Positions 42,900 to 57,473 are shown, counted from the stretch's first letter. The stretch is DNA of 64,000 nucleotides from Adiantum capillus-veneris (GCA_014529385.2 CM043944.1:86083884-86147883); one strand, 5' to 3'. The notes: generated by a model from the sequence alone, not told the origin. Numbers and translations: made by a program.

Positions 42900-45130
42900 C
42901 ACACCACTTCAAGACTTGTGGTACATTTGCTATTAATGGTGGTTGTCGTAGGTTTGGGTTTTTTCAATAGCTCTGGTTCATTCTCTTGATCACTTCCTTG
43001 ACCATTTGATCAACATTTGGCATGTTTAGAGTCTGAACACTCCATTTTGTTGTGGCTTCACTTGTGGTAGAAGAGGCACTATTGGGTAGTATTGTCCACA
43101 TCTTCTACAGTAACCTCTTCATAAACCTTGCAGTTGCCTACTAGATACAACACTTCTCTAGTGACTTGCTCAAATGTGATGCACGCTTTCAAGTGCAGGT
43201 CCTTTTTGAGATTTTTGTTTCTCAAGCCCTCAAGAAAGCGAACTGATAATGTCTCGTCTTGAGATAGATCTTTAACAGGACATCTCTCAATGTATTGCTT
43301 GAAGCAAAGTGAAGCTTCCTTCACTTTTTTGTTCTCTTTCTGCTTAGATGCGTAGATTTGGGACATTGTGTTGTGCATGATTTCCCATTTTGAGAATTCC
43401 TTAGCAAACTCTCGTAGAAGTTGCTCTATGTTCGGAAAATCTATGATGTTCGATGGTTGAAACCATGTTAGATTTGTTCTTTCCAAAGTCAACCCAAATC
43501 CTTCGTACTAAGTATGGAAATCCACCACTTGTTCAGCTCTCAAAACTTGCTTAAAGAGTGAAACATGTGCATACGGGTCTCCTAACCAATTGCACTTTTT
43601 GGCAACACTTGAGAGGGTCGTATTTGTCACGTCTCAGCAACCATTCTTACAACTCCAGGTTCTCTTACGAGAACATCTCTAGCTTCATAACCCCCCCAGA
43701 AACTCTAGTTGCAGTTTGTTTTGTGGCCATCTCGTCAAGTTGCACATCTCTAGCTTTTGTCTAGGATTCTGGAACTCTTGTTGTATAGATTGTGCTTGGA
43801 GCTTCATACCCCTATGTGTAGTCATTGGAACCCTTGAACCCAAGGATCCCATGGTCTCAATACTAAAAACTACGGTCGACTAAACGAGTCTTCAATTGTT
43901 CTTCTGTCAGGACTCAATCTCTCCGTTTCTGGTCTGGTTTCTGACACAGTAGATCTGAATGTGCTTGGAGCGACATATTAGCTCTAAACGTGCTTGGAGT
44001 GACATAATACTAATGGACTGGTCCCCCAGAGTATATATATCTCTCTAGCTCTTGATGGTCTATTGCAGAGTATCTCCACCCATATTTATCAGCATGATTA
44101 CATGGGTATCTCTCTCCCTTGTATGCATGTAAAAGTATACATTGCCCAATGTAGGACTCATTACACTTATAGTAGAGTATTTTCTCTTTGTTGTTGTACT
44201 TGTACAACCCCACATGAGTGTTATCCATGTTGACGCGAGTCGTCTCGTTCAATCTCCTTAGCTTCAATTTGGAATGTCCAACTCATGCGGCTTGTCCCTA
44301 GACTCTACCTCAACCTTGTCCTTGGTGCTGATGAATCCCCATTTGTCCAATTTTGCACAACTAAATACACTATACCCTCATCATCAAAGTATCAATCACC
44401 ATTGTTGTCCACAAGCACTATGATCTTGAACTCACTAGGTCTCTCTTCTAACTTTACGCAGTAGTGATCCATAATGTCTTTGTAAATTTTTGCACTCTAG
44501 TCATTTTCAAACTAGTATTTCAATTGCAATAGTTTCATGGTTGTTGTGGGTTGGGATGGTCATGCTCTCATCTTTGTTCCCTCTATAACATTCACATTTT
44601 TCTAGCCCTTAGCCATGTATGTATAGGATCTCTCTAGGGTAGAGAAGCCGGTTTAGAGGCGTTGAAGTTGCACCATCAATTGCGAGTGCTCTGCTATAGC
44701 ATTTTGAGCGTGGATGGGTGCAAATAAATGTGATACACAGTAGGAGTCTCCAGCAAAAATGGAAGTCGAAACGAAGCTCCACAGGCGAAGATCAGCGCAG
44801 ATTACGTAAGCATGTGTTAAAAAAAGGAACACCATAGTAAATATGAATGAGGGGGGTAATTAGAGTCGGCAATACCAGCAAGGCTTGATCACATTATCAG
44901 ACAGCGATGATCTTCTCATAGCCAAGCTAACCACGCAAGCATTCAATTTGCCATGCCTCTAATGTGGCACACATTTGCCTTATTATCTAGGGGTCGATGA
45001 GTCCCTAAACCCATCCTTTTACTGGCTCATCTACCCTAATGAAGTATCAAACAGACTCTCCAAGAGAATTGGCTCTAAAGTAGGCAACAATCCTTGATTC
45101 ACACTCTCTTCCCTGGAAATATGGCTAACC
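42900..45130 (-). pseudogene. Gag N-terminal and capsid region of a third gypsy element
   Basis: Minus strand. The N-terminal domain (about 44540-44330: YKDIMDHY, DNNGD, LVVQNW, with stops) is followed by 44267-44010 (HADKYGWRYSAIDHQELERY, IYSGGPVH) and the capsid part 43492-43079 (TWFQPSNI, IEQLLREFAKEF, LCFKQYIERC, VRFLEGL). It shares all these blocks with 28337-31510 and continues past element 3 into 34557-36207. Frameshifts are present, but the capsid stretch is open for 137 codons. Confidence 0.75.
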
Positions 45131-45962
45131 TAGTCTCCTACAATAGGGTTTCTAATTTGATATAATCTACCTGATATAATCTACCTGATCTCAAATCCAT
45201 CAACAAAAAACACTATTGCAAAACCCTAACCTACTACCCTTTTGATAGCTTCCAAATCCTCGAATCAAAATCACTTCAAATTGCAATACTCTAGCCCTTG
45301 TAATTTGTACAAAAAACACTTGGTGGCTATGAGTTTACGGCCGCTTTGTTAGTCAAAAATCTTGAATCGACAAAATTTATCACACTTTTGGCACAAAATC
45401 CAATTTAGCTAGCAGAATCCTCAAATCAATTCCAAATTCACTTTTAAAAAGACCACTAGGCTCCTTGTGACTATATCTAGCTATGATACAAATATGGTCT
45501 GAGTGTGTTTTTTTGCGAGCTTCTGATTTCAAGATTTTCCAATGAAAACCATTTTTGTGAGCTTTTTTACTTTAAATTTGGAGCCTTTTCTGACGACACA
45601 AAAAAGCTAACAAAAAAAGGCATTACTCGTACGATAACACCAAAAAACATGCATAAGTTCTCAAAATTCCTAACTTTGAGCTTGAACATCTATCAAGATA
45701 TGAACCACAAAGCATACATATATATCAAGAGGGCATTGAAAAAAGACTTCAAAGGGTGGAGAGAAGTCGTAGTTCATACATAAGAGATGACTCATTCAAT
45801 GTGCAGCTCTAGACCACTTACTATGGGGTGTATCTTGCATGTTTTCCCTAATACAAATGCAAGGACTATAGGAGTTAGTGCAACCTGATGAATGACCATG
45901 TCCTCTTTTGGTTGAAGTTCAAGTATGTACACGTATACATAATACATGTGCTTACATGTTAA
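45131..45962 (-). other. Leader-like noncoding sequence before gag
   Basis: The segment around 45240-45480 resembles 31560-31810, the leader of the other gag copy (including the decayed hairpin). Nothing further is recognised up to the duplicated block at 45963. Confidence 0.45.
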
Positions 45963-48900
45963 AAAGGCTTTATGCATAGATTCTCTCTTTTGAAAATCGT
46001 GGAAGGTGCGACTAAGTTTCTTCCTTTATGTGTATATCATAACAACTCTCTGTCAAGTCTCAAAACATCATGTGTCATTCACTTTCCACTTTCTCTTCTA
46101 AGAACGTTGTAACCATGCATGCAGATGACTCCAACCTCTTTTGTGCCTCTTTGGAAATACCGTGGATCCACTTGTGCCTCCTACTGCTTGAGCCTCCTTT
46201 CGTAGAAGCAACAAGCATATCATTGATGTTTCGTGGTGGTGCAAATCTGTAAATTCAAAAACCACTTTGCACTAGGTTGTCACTCTCTTCCTTAGATAAA
46301 TTTGTCCCAGCATCTACTGGCCAGAACTTAGGAACAATATGCAAGAATTTAATTTTTCTCTCTAGACCCTGTGTATGTCTTGCATCATGATTGCAAAACC
46401 ATATTCATTGTGTAATTGTCTTGTCTTAAAAGGCTCGTTCAGACCGAAAACATGGCACTACCAACCCCACTTGATGGCTCTATAATTTGTTGCTATAATT
46501 TTTGTTCCCCTCCATATCAAAACATTTTCTCATTGTTAGCAGCAGCTAACACAGGCTACACCAATTATGCACCAAGCTGTGGATGTGCTATAGTTCACAA
46601 TATTTCATGTTCATTGTATAGGGCCTTAGGCTCATTTAAGAGTTCCAAAGTTGTATAAGTGTAGGCTAAAGAGCTCAACTTTATCCCATAGTTGAACGGT
46701 TTGAGGCCCAAAGCCATAAAAGAGCCCTATGCTTAATGAGAAGTGATTCTTGGGTGAGGTTCTCCTCTTTGTAGAGTGGATGGTCATGAGGCTCATGGGC
46801 TTTCCATGCCCATGTCGCTCTTGATTTCTAATAATCAATTACACTTTTTTTCTTATTAGTCTTCTTTGTTTTGATTATGTGGAGTGAGATTGTATTAGTG
46901 TGATGATAGATCTCTAATCCCTTTTTTGAGTTAATCTCTTCTCCACACCATTGTCCATGGTGTGTGAGGGCTATTCCTTCCTTCTCTTCCTCTCTCTTTA
47001 CAAGGTGTGCGGTTAGTGTGTGTGCATACTAGTCGCATTGAGGGGATGTACCGGAACGGACACACTAATTCGGAGTAGGTATGTTAATTGCATGCTTGTG
47101 TAGTTGTGTGATTAAGAGTTGTGATTAGAGTGATTGATGTGAGAGGTTAATTTCAATCACATGATTATGTGCAAGTGATTAGCAAGTACCAATGTGTGGT
47201 TGATTAGAGGAAGCCCTTTCCATGGCTTCTCTCTATGATGAGTAGAAGGATCCCTTGAATCCTCTATGTCTATTCGTCCTATGCTCATGCTTCCATGCCC
47301 TAGCCGGGTTTTTCGATCCACGGATTTGATAATTTTATGGGTTGCAATTAGGTCGTGCTACAATGCCTCCCTACATTTGGTGCCGCTGTCGAGGATTGAT
47401 AACCTGAGCTAGTGAGTATAGGATGTTTAGAATAGAGTAATTTCACTACTAATTTCTTGATTTTTTGAGTGTGTAACTCAATTTTGGTTTGATTTGATGA
47501 TGTTTGTGTAAAAAATTGAAGCTAATGTTGAGTTATGAATATCCCCAAATCCCCAATTCGACCCCCAATTACACTAATTTCATACTAACCATTGCTAATT
47601 TTGCTTCATTTCCATGTTAATTGTACTAATTTCGTGCTAATTTTTCCTAATTTTTGACTAACTTTGCTAACCTAACCACTAACATTTGAAGTGTAATGCA
47701 TGTTCAATCCCCTTGCAAGAGGTGGAATCAACACTTTTATTAAGATTAATTATGCTAATCCATGCCTAATTTGATGATTTGAGTGTTTGAAGTTTGGCCG
47801 ACAATGGTCATTTTTTGGGCTAATTTGGAAGAGCCACACATGTGTGTGCATGATGGAATCATCGCATTGAGCAAGGATTATCTTGGATGCAATCGATTGG
47901 AAGTGCATTGACCAACTCCATTCAATTTTGAGTGGTTAATTTGATTCCAATGTGTTGCTAATTTATTGCTAAAATTAGGTGTGTAAATCAATTGACCTAA
48001 AATTTGCACCTATTGATTGTTTTGGGATAAAATTGATGGTCAATTTTGACTAATGAATGATGTTTGTGTCAAGATAATGCTTAATTCTCATCAAGAAATC
48101 ATGTGTGTGCACAAAAATCATTGTGTGTGTAATGCACCAAAGAGTGAAAAAACTGTCAAAATTTTCAAGTATTTGTGCGCCTAATCTTGAGTGTGTGCAT
48201 GCATAGAAATTGATGGAATTGATGATACATGAGTATGCAATAATGTAATTGATGTGTATGTTAGGCTAATTCAATCATTGGATATGCCTATTTGCCAAGA
48301 AATTGGGCAAAATTTGAGTGTGAGCGCCCATCCAAGACCACTTGATTTTCAACTATTGATGGTCAATTGGCGAACCAAAATGCTTTTTTATTGTAAAATG
48401 TGCATGAAAAGTATGTGGAATCATTAGGTGTAAGCCTAAATGCATTGCCAATTGAGCCAATTTTGAACTTTTAGGCTTAATTTTTTAGTGTGTGCATTGC
48501 TTGATTGGGTCAAAATAGTGTTAATTATTGAGAAATTAAGCATGCATGCATTCATTTATGCTTGATGGAGTGTGAAATTTGAGCATTGCAATGTGAAATT
48601 GATGGATTAATTTCATAAATTTTGTTATAAATCTGGGTGTGTGTACCTACTCAATGGCATTCAATGTCCAAATTGGGGATGAAATTGGTAGCAATTATCA
48701 ATTATGATGATTATTAGACCTAAAAGTTGGGGTGCATGGTAGTTTGATTTGGATGATTCAATTGGTTCCCAATTGAAGATGATGTTTTCACCATTGTCGT
48801 GTATGTCAAATTGATATGGAAAAAATTTCATTAATTTGTTCATTTATGAGTTGCCATAATCACAAGCATATAGCCATGCAAACCATAGTGACAAACCCAA

Positions 48901-49710
48901 CAGAATTTGGATGATGAGGGCCATTAGACATGAGTAGTTTAAGATTGCAATGATGTCAATTGGGAATGGTTTTGCGAATGAGAGAATTGGTGCACTATAT
49001 TGCGCATATGATATGCCTCATAGAGTATAAGATGCATCAATTTCATATGGTTTACGCATTTTGATCATCAAGGGATCAAACTTTTGATGTGCATTATACC
49101 AAATGGCTAATAAACGCTCAATCAAGGACAATCTGGATAATTTTTATGAGCTTGCAACCATTTTGTGATATCAAGTGACAATTAAAACCTAACTTTGAGT
49201 GTTTGTAAGAATATTCAACTAAATGTGGAGAACAATTTGATGTAAGATAAAAACTTACTAAATTGGTATGTGTGTTATGGTTGAGATCCTTTTACACTCG
49301 AATTCATAATTGAGTGGATTTGGGAGTTTTTGAGACCAATTTTTAACATGTATTAAAAGTCTTCAAAACATCACAAGAATAAGGGATCAATGTGGTGAAG
49401 GGTTGATTTAATTTCGCTTATGTTAAGGTAGCCTTGAACTGCGTCGATTGCGCTCATCGATGTCCATGGGAACACTCCTTAAGGATTTTTTTAAGAAAAA
49501 AGAGGGAAATAGAAAATCAAACCCACACACACACTCTTAAAAGTCTGTTGACTTGTCTTTGTCTCCTAGCTACAACCTATAGTTCACAAATTGCCATTAT
49601 TGGCCGTGGACCGGTGCTACCTGCATGCCCAAATGGGCACCAATATGAAACACACACACTACAGTTGTCCACTTGCAGCGCATGACAACACCCCTCACCC
49701 ATGCCAAGTA
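45963..49710 (+). repeat. Duplicated 3.7-kb block, left copy (LTR end, PBS, leader)
   Basis: Near-identical to 57986-61713 from AAAGGCTTTATGCATAG to CAAGTA. It contains a degenerate TATA (CATAAAAG 46715-46722), an LTR end ...CCTCCCTACA at 47375, a tRNA-Asp-type PBS at 47378-47396, and 2.3 kb of AT-rich noncoding leader. No gag or pol. The LTR start cannot be fixed. Both copies stop at the same points without recognisable 5-bp duplications, so a segmental duplication of a retroelement fragment fits better than two insertions. Confidence 0.8.
47378..47396 (+). other. tRNA-Asp-type primer-binding site (left block)
   Basis: TGGTGCCGCTGTCGAGGAT agrees with the Asp-tRNA PBS TGGCGCCGTTGCCGGGGAT at 15 of 19 positions and follows an LTR end in CA by two bases. 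The right-block copy at 59402-59420 (TGGTGCCGCTGTCGGGGAT) is one match closer. Confidence 0.7.
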
Positions 49711-49744
49711 CTAAGACCGAATCAAACTCCCTAAGCAATCAAGG

Positions 49745-49896
49745 CTTCTCAAGGATACTAAAATTTGGTTTGCAGAAGATCTCACACCCTCCCAACTCAA
49801 ACAAAAAAAGGCAGAACTCCAGAAGATGCAAGAAGCCCACACAATAGGGAAATGGGCAGTCTATCAAGGAGGTAAAGCCATTATCCAGAAGTTTTG
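49745..49896 (+). pseudogene. Short coding-like fragment, possibly LINE ORF1 tail
   Basis: One frame gives KIWFAEDLTPSQLKQKKAEL then QEAHTIGKWAVYQGG and a stop. The pattern DLTP..L...K......A...GK....GG resembles a short motif seen at the C-terminal end of some LINE ORFs. No RT or poly-A tail is nearby. Weak call. Confidence 0.25.
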
Positions 49897-50227
49897 AACT
49901 CCCAAGCCGGCTTCCTCCTCACCTTCCCCTTCTTAGTGTTGTTCATTTTAGCTCTTCCTTTTGACACCTCTTTGGACCCTCAATCCTTAACTGAGATATA
50001 TCTCATGATCCTCCCGTTTAGAAGAATGCAAGAAGCCCACACAATAGGGAAATGGGTAGTCTATCAAGGAGGTAAAGCCATTATCCAGAAGTTTTGAACT
50101 CCCAAGCCGGCTTCCTCCTCACCTTCCCCTTCTTAGTGTTGTTCATTTTAGCTCTTCCTTTTGACACCTCTTTGGACCCTCAATCCTTAACTGAGATATA
50201 TCTCATGATCCTCCCGTTTAGAAGAAT
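49828..50227. repeat. 200-bp tandem duplication
   Basis: GCAAGAAGCCCACACAATAG starts at 49828 and 50028, and the following 200 bp is repeated almost exactly (one G/A change in GGGCAGT/GGGTAGT). It ends at AGAAGAAT. Recent local duplication. Confidence 0.95.
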
Positions 50228-50287
50228 CCCTTTGTAATGTTTTGATTTCGGTCCCATGGTCATATCTGACCTCTGCAGACGATAATT

Positions 50288-50397
<110 letters not shown>

Positions 50398-51050
50398 CTA
50401 AATGCAAATGAGGTCTAAGTTGCCCACTTTTACCTATATGTGTCTGACTTACCTCGAGTGCCAAGTGTATACTTACCTTATTTGCTCATATTTTCCACTG
50501 CATACCACCTGCAGGGCTCAGAAGCCTCATCATTTGGAGGCCCGATCGTTAATTGCCCTCGGTTTTGCGATTTTGGCCCGTCATAAATTGGCCCAAATTT
50601 TGACTTGTGCCAAATCCTTCCAAACTTGACATGCTTGAAGCTCTTTCTTTGTAGATTTGGTGTTTGCCTTCAAAACTTGATTTTGACTTTTTTGGATTTG
50701 TTTATTCAATTTTGACTCTTATTAGGTTAAAAAAGAAAAAAATTTACTAAAAGTTATTATTACTTAGCCAAAATTATTCCTTACACTCATATGTACATAC
50801 TTTCACTCTAAGCATCTTGTCCATTGAAATTTGTCATTATGGCTCATTATTATGCTTGATAAGTGTTAAGTTCTACTAAAAAACAATAAAGGAGCAAAAT
50901 TTTAAGCATCAAGCACACTTTCTACATTATACACATGATCTTTCATCATCTTGAAGCTTTGGATCTTGCAATAAGTTACTCCAGTTATTGATACTCCCTC
51001 CTTCCATTGTGAGTCATCTTGGAAGAAGGTTTGTGCAATGTACATGGGTG
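50398..51050. other. No gene seen
   Basis: Unique-looking AT-rich sequence up to the target duplication at 51051. Only short chance ORFs. Confidence 0.5.
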
Positions 51051-51055
51051 AGAAC

Positions 51056-54000
51056 TGTAAGGTCCCCAACCCGCCAATACCAAGATCGGGATGGGATCCT
51101 TGACAAGTCTCTAGGTCTAATAAAAATCAGAGTCTCTAAACAAGAAAAATCCAAGGAATAGACCTTTACCATTGACAATGGCTTGGGTCTATAGCCTTAG
51201 AAGAAGACCTAGTCCTGTCTCGCAGCGGAAACGGGACAACATATTAAAAGTCCAAAAAAACTATTTCGGCCCTATAACTGCCACAATTGGGCTAAGGTAT
51301 CCTCAACCAACTCTTTTTTCCCCCTAGCAGATGTGAGGGCACAACCGCTGGTGAACTCCTCTTCCAAGTGAAGAAGTTTTCTAAACGTTCTAGTGTGCAG
51401 AGATGGATAGTTACCTGACTAATCAGGTCCACCCGTCCATGATTGACAACCTTAGTCAATCCCCACTTACCACCCCGCACTCACACATGATTCTTTTGTT
51501 ATTTAATTACTACCACGTTCTTATCACAATTAAAATAATGATTCCTTTTATCCTTCATAAAACAGGATTTTATTAAAACAGACCTTGAAAACAGTATTGA
51601 AAACATTCTTTTAGTAAACAGACATCTTTAAACTTAAGACAGGGTACTGTCAATCAAAACATTGTCCATATTAACCATGACGAGTACTCTTCTTGTCTCA
51701 AGACCACCTAAGGGTGAAAAAACGGCACCCATTCCTTATTCATAATCCGGAGTGGATAAACCCCCACCCAAGGTTCCTGGTGCCCATACACCAAACCAGT
51801 TGCCCATACAACCGGGCAGCTCCCCTAGTATTAAAAAATGGTATCTTAATTTATGTAGAAACATCAAGACATGACACGAAGTAGAAACTCAACGTTCATG
51901 GGGGTAACCGACTTATCCGTGGCTAGAAAGCCAATCATTATCATCAATTTATAATAAGGAGTCGAAAGTATCTTGAGACAAGCTGTCTTAAGGATGATCA
52001 ATCATATCTTTCCTAATTCAACCAGTTTTAACCCAAACAATTCTTTCCTACATTATAAACAATGCACGTTGGAAGTTACTTTCCATTTTTTTGGTCAATT
52101 ATTCCTTTTCTGATTCTTCCTCACTTCTTACGTATGTAGTGCTAACTTATAAAAAACTTAAACTATTTAAAGACTTAATTGAATAATAAAAAACCAACTG
52201 GGATTGATCGGCCATCTGCTGCTGCGCTGGCGCCTGAAGACTCTCTTCCGTAGGCCTACTACTAGGCTCGGCTTCGTCCTCGTACGACGTTCTAGTTCAT
52301 TTTGGAGCTACGTCCTCATCAGATGTAGGATTTTCTCGGGTCCTTTTAGGTGCCATAACTTCTTATCCTTATAAAAAGGACGTTTAACCATTAGGTAAAC
52401 AATTCAAAATCTAGACTTAACCTTTGTATTCAATCATAACCCATTCCAAGGTTAAATTTATAGTCTTAATTGGTAAATTCTTGACCTAGTAATTTCTTAT
52501 TTGTCTATATATGCATGATAACTTTGTCCACCGCTTTCCTAATTTTATTAATTTTCCCATCTACTTTTAAGCTTGGAATCTACTTATTTTGGGCTTTATA
52601 TTTATTCTATTTATTTTCTCTTAAAGATTTAATTTCCTCAACTTGATATCATAGGTTTACACTTACTATAATTTTTCTAAAAACTTTTAAACACAAAGTC
52701 TATTTATTTTAATTAATCATTTGCTAAAAATGGGACTTTTGGTCAATTATAATTTCCTAACCTCACTAATTAACTATGATATAATGACCTCAAGTAGATA
52801 AGGATATTTTTTACCTCTGGTAATTATCTTAGTATTTTCCAACTTAATTATATAATTTTCATCTTCAATTTTCATCTAAAATTAGGATAATTTGCCTTAA
52901 ATAAATATTTATGCTACTTTTCTAACCTTGACATATTTATCACGGCCTCTTTATTATGTAAGCTAAGTGTGATAAATATAATGTAATCATATAACATGAT
53001 TTACTAATTTTCTCTTGAAATTTCAACCAGAATTAGTATATTTTGACTTAGATGAATATTTATACTAAGTTTCTAACCTTGACATAATTATCACGACCTT
53101 TTCATCATGTAATTTAGCTCTGATAAATAGCATATAATCATATATCATGATTTACTAATTTTTCTCTTTAGTTTTTAGCTAGAATTAGTATAATTTGACT
53201 TAGATAAAAATCTATACTACTTTTCTAACCTTGAAATAATTATCATGGTCTCTTTATCCTACAATCTAGCTCTGATCAATAGCATGTAATCATAGCATAT
53301 GATTTACTAATTTCTCCCTTTAATTTACCCTCACTAATAGTGATTTTTTACTAAGATAATTATCTAAACTAATTATCTATGGCTAAGATACTTATCACAC
53401 ACTCTCTAAGATGTAATTAACCTTTGATAATTATCTTTGAGGATTTTGAATCAATTTGCTATTTTTTCCCTTATAATTTGTCTTAAAAACAGAGTATTTT
53501 TGCTAAAATGATTAGTTAAACTAATTATCTGAGGTTAACGTAATTATTATAGATTTTCTAACATGTAATTAACCTCTGATAAATAGCTCAAAGCATTTTA
53601 AATCAATTTGCTAATTTCTCCCTTTTAATTTGTCCTAAAAATAGAGTATTTCTACTAAAATAATTAGGTAAATTAATTATCTAAACTTAACATAATTATC
53701 ACAAGTTTTATAACATGTAATTAACCTCTAATAAATAGCTCAAAGCATTTTAAATCCATTTGCTAATTTCCCCCTTTTAATTTGTCCTAAAAATAGAGTA
53801 ATTCTACTAAAATAATTAGATAAATTAACTATCTGAGTTTAACATAATTATCATGGGTTTTCTAACATGTAATTAAACACTAATAAATAACTCAAAGCAT
53901 TTTGAATCAATTTGCTAATTTTCTCCTTTTAATTTGTCTTAAAAACAGAGTAATTCTGCTAAAATAATTAGGTAAATTAATTATCTGAGGTTAACATAAT

Positions 54001-55022
54001 TATCACGGGTTCTATAATGTGTAATTAACTTTTAATAAATAACTCAAAGTATTTTTAATTAATAATTATTTTTCCCTTTATTTTTTATACCTTTATTTTT
54101 CTCTAAAAAATAGTGTAATTTTTCTAAAATAATTATGAAAATTACTCAAAAAATTATAAGATAATTTTTTTATCTTAATGACATTCCAATGCAGCTCTGA
54201 TAATTATTTCAACATAATCTAAACTTAATTAATATAATTCCCATTAATTTATGATTAATATGGACAATTTCATTTCTAATATGATATAATAATTAATTAG
54301 CTTAATATCCCTAAGTTTAATTACAACAATCATCACAGAATATTTTAGTAAGAGAGTATTTTTGAGTATACATAAGATTAATCTTTAATTTATTAAGAAA
54401 ATAGGTTAACCTAGCATTGTTAATTAAGAAGGATTAAGATAATTATCGTTTAAATTAACCAACTAGAGCTTAATCTCTAGTGATTTCTGCGTAGTGGTCT
54501 CTCTAGATGAGAGAGAGTGTAACAAGGCTCCGAGTTTGTCCAAAATTGTGAAGCAAGGGTCATATTTATAGGTTTCTGGGCACTCACAGGCTAGAAAATG
54601 GCAATAACTTGCATCCCAAGCAGCCCTACAAGTCAAAAAACGCCTCCTGCTGCTAAATCTAGTCTAGGAGAGTTCATCATTACCCCACACAGTCCCCCAG
54701 ATACACAGAATCGATTTTTATTAATTTCTCTTATTTTTAATGATGAAAATTGGAAATATCAGTAATTTCTAGAACCTTACTGAAACCATCCAATTTTACT
54801 TAACTAATTAAATTCATAGTGACCTTTCAGAGCCCGTAACTTTTTCAGATTTTATCGGAATTCTGTTTTGAAAATTTCTAGCCCGGGGTTTGCTGTGCTT
54901 AAGATTCCAAAAATACCAATATTTGCCACGGTTGGACAATTCTACATTGCTTTTTCAATAATCATATCAGTTTGATTAAGCTTTATACAATCTTTAAGGT
55001 TTCAAAAACTGGAAACCTTACA
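51056..55022 (-). mobile_element. Giant solo-LTR-like element, copy B (3,967 bp)
   Basis: Same ends as copy A (TGTAAGG...CCTTACA), with the perfect target duplication AGAAC (51051-51055, 55023-55027). It aligns with copy A along its length (CCCCAACCCGCCAATACC start, satellite core, TATA at 54563-54570). It is shorter mainly because its satellite has about two fewer monomers. No protein domain. Two independent insertions with clean duplications confirm it is mobile as this unit or as the remnant of a larger LTR element. Confidence 0.85.
52850..54140. repeat. Satellite of about 152 bp inside giant element copy B
   Basis: About 9 monomers. The anchor base of the AGTATA/AGAGTA word steps at 52885, 53035, 53188, 53340, 53494, 53646, 53798 and 53950, then about 54113, mostly 150-154 bp apart. 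The same two monomer subtypes as in copy A occur in the same order. Confidence 0.9.
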
Positions 55023-55319
55023 AGAACAGTGTGTCTATGCAAGGCCATGTAATGTGGCCCTATTATGATTATGAAAGAGATGCAATGGGTAACAATATGT
55101 TGTGCAAGATGCGGATATTGAAATGTTTGTTCAGTGGTGTTTGTTGGCAAGGTTTCATCGAAACTCCACTTTTAACAAAAGATTTTGAAGATGATACGCT
55201 CATTCTTTGATGGTTGGTTTTGTTAGTACTAAAGGCAAGTTGGTGATTTATCTTGGCCTAGCTTTGGGTACCCACTTTTGTGCTGGTTGTGGAGATTGTG
55301 AAGGCTATTGTCAGGGTGG

Positions 55320-55681
55320 TTTTGGTCTCCATTGCTAGGTATGCAAAATTTGTTTGTGCTCTCCACTTGTCCATTTGCTTGAGGGTAATATGGCACTAAC
55401 TCGAATGAAGCACCATAAGTTCTTGCAGTAGATAATCAATCATGTCATTTAAGAAGTGCGTCCCTCGATCACTCATTATCTCAATCAGAAGCCCATATCT
55501 GGTGAACACATTCTCATATAAGAACGACACTGTCATTCTGGCATTGTTCTTTTGTGTTGCTTTGGCTTCTACCCACTTGGTCAAGTAGTCTGTGGCCACT
55601 ATGATGTATTGAGCATGTGTTTTTTAGGAAGGTGGTGAGACATGTCCAACAAAGTCTATCCCCCACTTGGCGAAAGGCCTT
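55320..55681 (-). pseudogene. Gypsy integrase core fragment
   Basis: Minus strand: AKWGIDFVG, then VATDYLTKWVEAKAT, FTRYGLLIEIMSDRGTHF (catalytic Asp), then a frame slip and PQANGQ..STNK (near the catalytic Glu). It is closely related to the element 1 integrase. One stop near its start and one frameshift. RT and the integrase tail are not adjacent. Confidence 0.85.
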
Positions 55682-57473
55682 ACATCCATAATCGATCTTA
55701 ATATAATAGATTCAACGTTCCTTGGGATTTCTTTCTCTTGTGACAGAGGGAGAATGAATTATCTGAAAAGGAGTTTGAGCACGAGGCTCAGTGGAAAGGA
55801 GAAAAACAACATAGAAGTCATGTTGATGATGAAGTTAACACAATGGTAGACATCACAAAAGCAATAATAATGGAGATCACAGTATATATGAATGACACGA
55901 TGATGGAGATTGCAATAGATATGGACAACATGAGAGTCTTGATGATACTATGAGCTGGTTTGGCTTTGCCTTCACTTGTTTACGGACTTGCACACTATCA
56001 CATTCTTCATAGTTGCTTGCACCTTATGGGGTACAAGAATAAAGCTTGGCCTCACTACTACATTTCCTTGATGAGGTAGGAGGATGTTGTTGCAACCGTC
56101 ACACAATAAACACATTATGAGAGGAACTAGGAGTTCTAGCAAAGATGCGGTGGGCTGCTACAAGGTTGTCAACATATTGAATTGCAAGTGCTTCATGTAG
56201 CAGCGTGAAATCTTTTTATTTTTTATTTTATTGTAGTTCATGTTGATTACTTTTATTGCTACACGTGGATGGAGACGAAAAGAAAAAATGGAATGTAGCT
56301 TTGGTCTAAAAAGTAGGCTATATTTTTGGCTTTATTTACACTCGTGAGAGAATTTTTCTTTTTCATTTTCATCTCAGTCGACTGTCTCGAATTTATAATT
56401 GGTTCAACGCTAAGCTATGACACACTTTTTCCAAGTGTTGTCCCACTAGTTTCTTAGTGCCTTTGGACATACCATCTCCTTTTTCATCATTCATTGCTTC
56501 ATATGCCACACTTTCATCTCTCAATACGCCACACTTACACATAGGTAATCGAACGTGAAGAGAGGCACTCATTTCTCATCACCATAACCTAGATCTTATC
56601 TTTGCTTTTTTATTTGTAGTAAAAAACTGCTTTAAGTTTGTATACAAGGTGTGCTTCAATGGCAAGATAGCCTTGACACACCACTATGTCATCACAGCTT
56701 AGTAGGAAAACCACAACATCATAGTGAAACTATCAAGGCACGATGTCTTTTAACAAAAAAAATTCTTTTGTATCAAGAACTCATCTACGTATGTAAAAAG
56801 AGGATAGAGTTTTTCATAAAGAAATCATTAATGCAAAACCAAGCACTGGGGATGATTTGTCGCATCTCCAAAAGGGTAGGTAAGGAGAGCAATTTTGAAA
56901 CCATAAGCACAATAGCCTAGGTAAGGTGAAATGCTTTAAAAAGGGAGCGGGAGCAACATGTAGGTCAGAATCCATGCCACACAACCAAATGACCAATGAT
57001 ATATGATATGTAAGCATTCATAATAATTCATCTCAATATAAATATGGAGCACTTAGTACAAGTCGACCCAAATAGTATAAGACACAAGGCTAAATAGTAT
57101 AAGACTCAAGGTTGCCATAAAGTTTAGTGCAATTTCAAGAGGACGTTACATCGCAAGAGTCTAAACATGTTAGACCACTATTCTAAAGGTAGTGAACTAG
57201 CGAAGCAACACCCCATGTCCAAAAAGTGAACAAAATGAAAGCAAGACCTAGTCATTTAATATAAGAAAGCCTTGATAAGGTATCCATAACCCCACAAGAG
57301 TATCTAGAATTGTTGAGATAACTAACAACCAATAAAACATTAAGATGCCATAACAACAATGAATAACTCTAGAGGTTAAAGTTATGTCAAAGCAAAGAGC
57401 TTAGATCAAAGGGAGTCCACTTCCCAAGGGAAACTACCCAAATAATGCAAAGTACAATATCAAAACTCATTTC
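55682..57473. other. No gene seen
   Basis: AT-rich intergenic or decayed element sequence with only short chance ORFs and no recognisable domain or repeat. Confidence 0.45.
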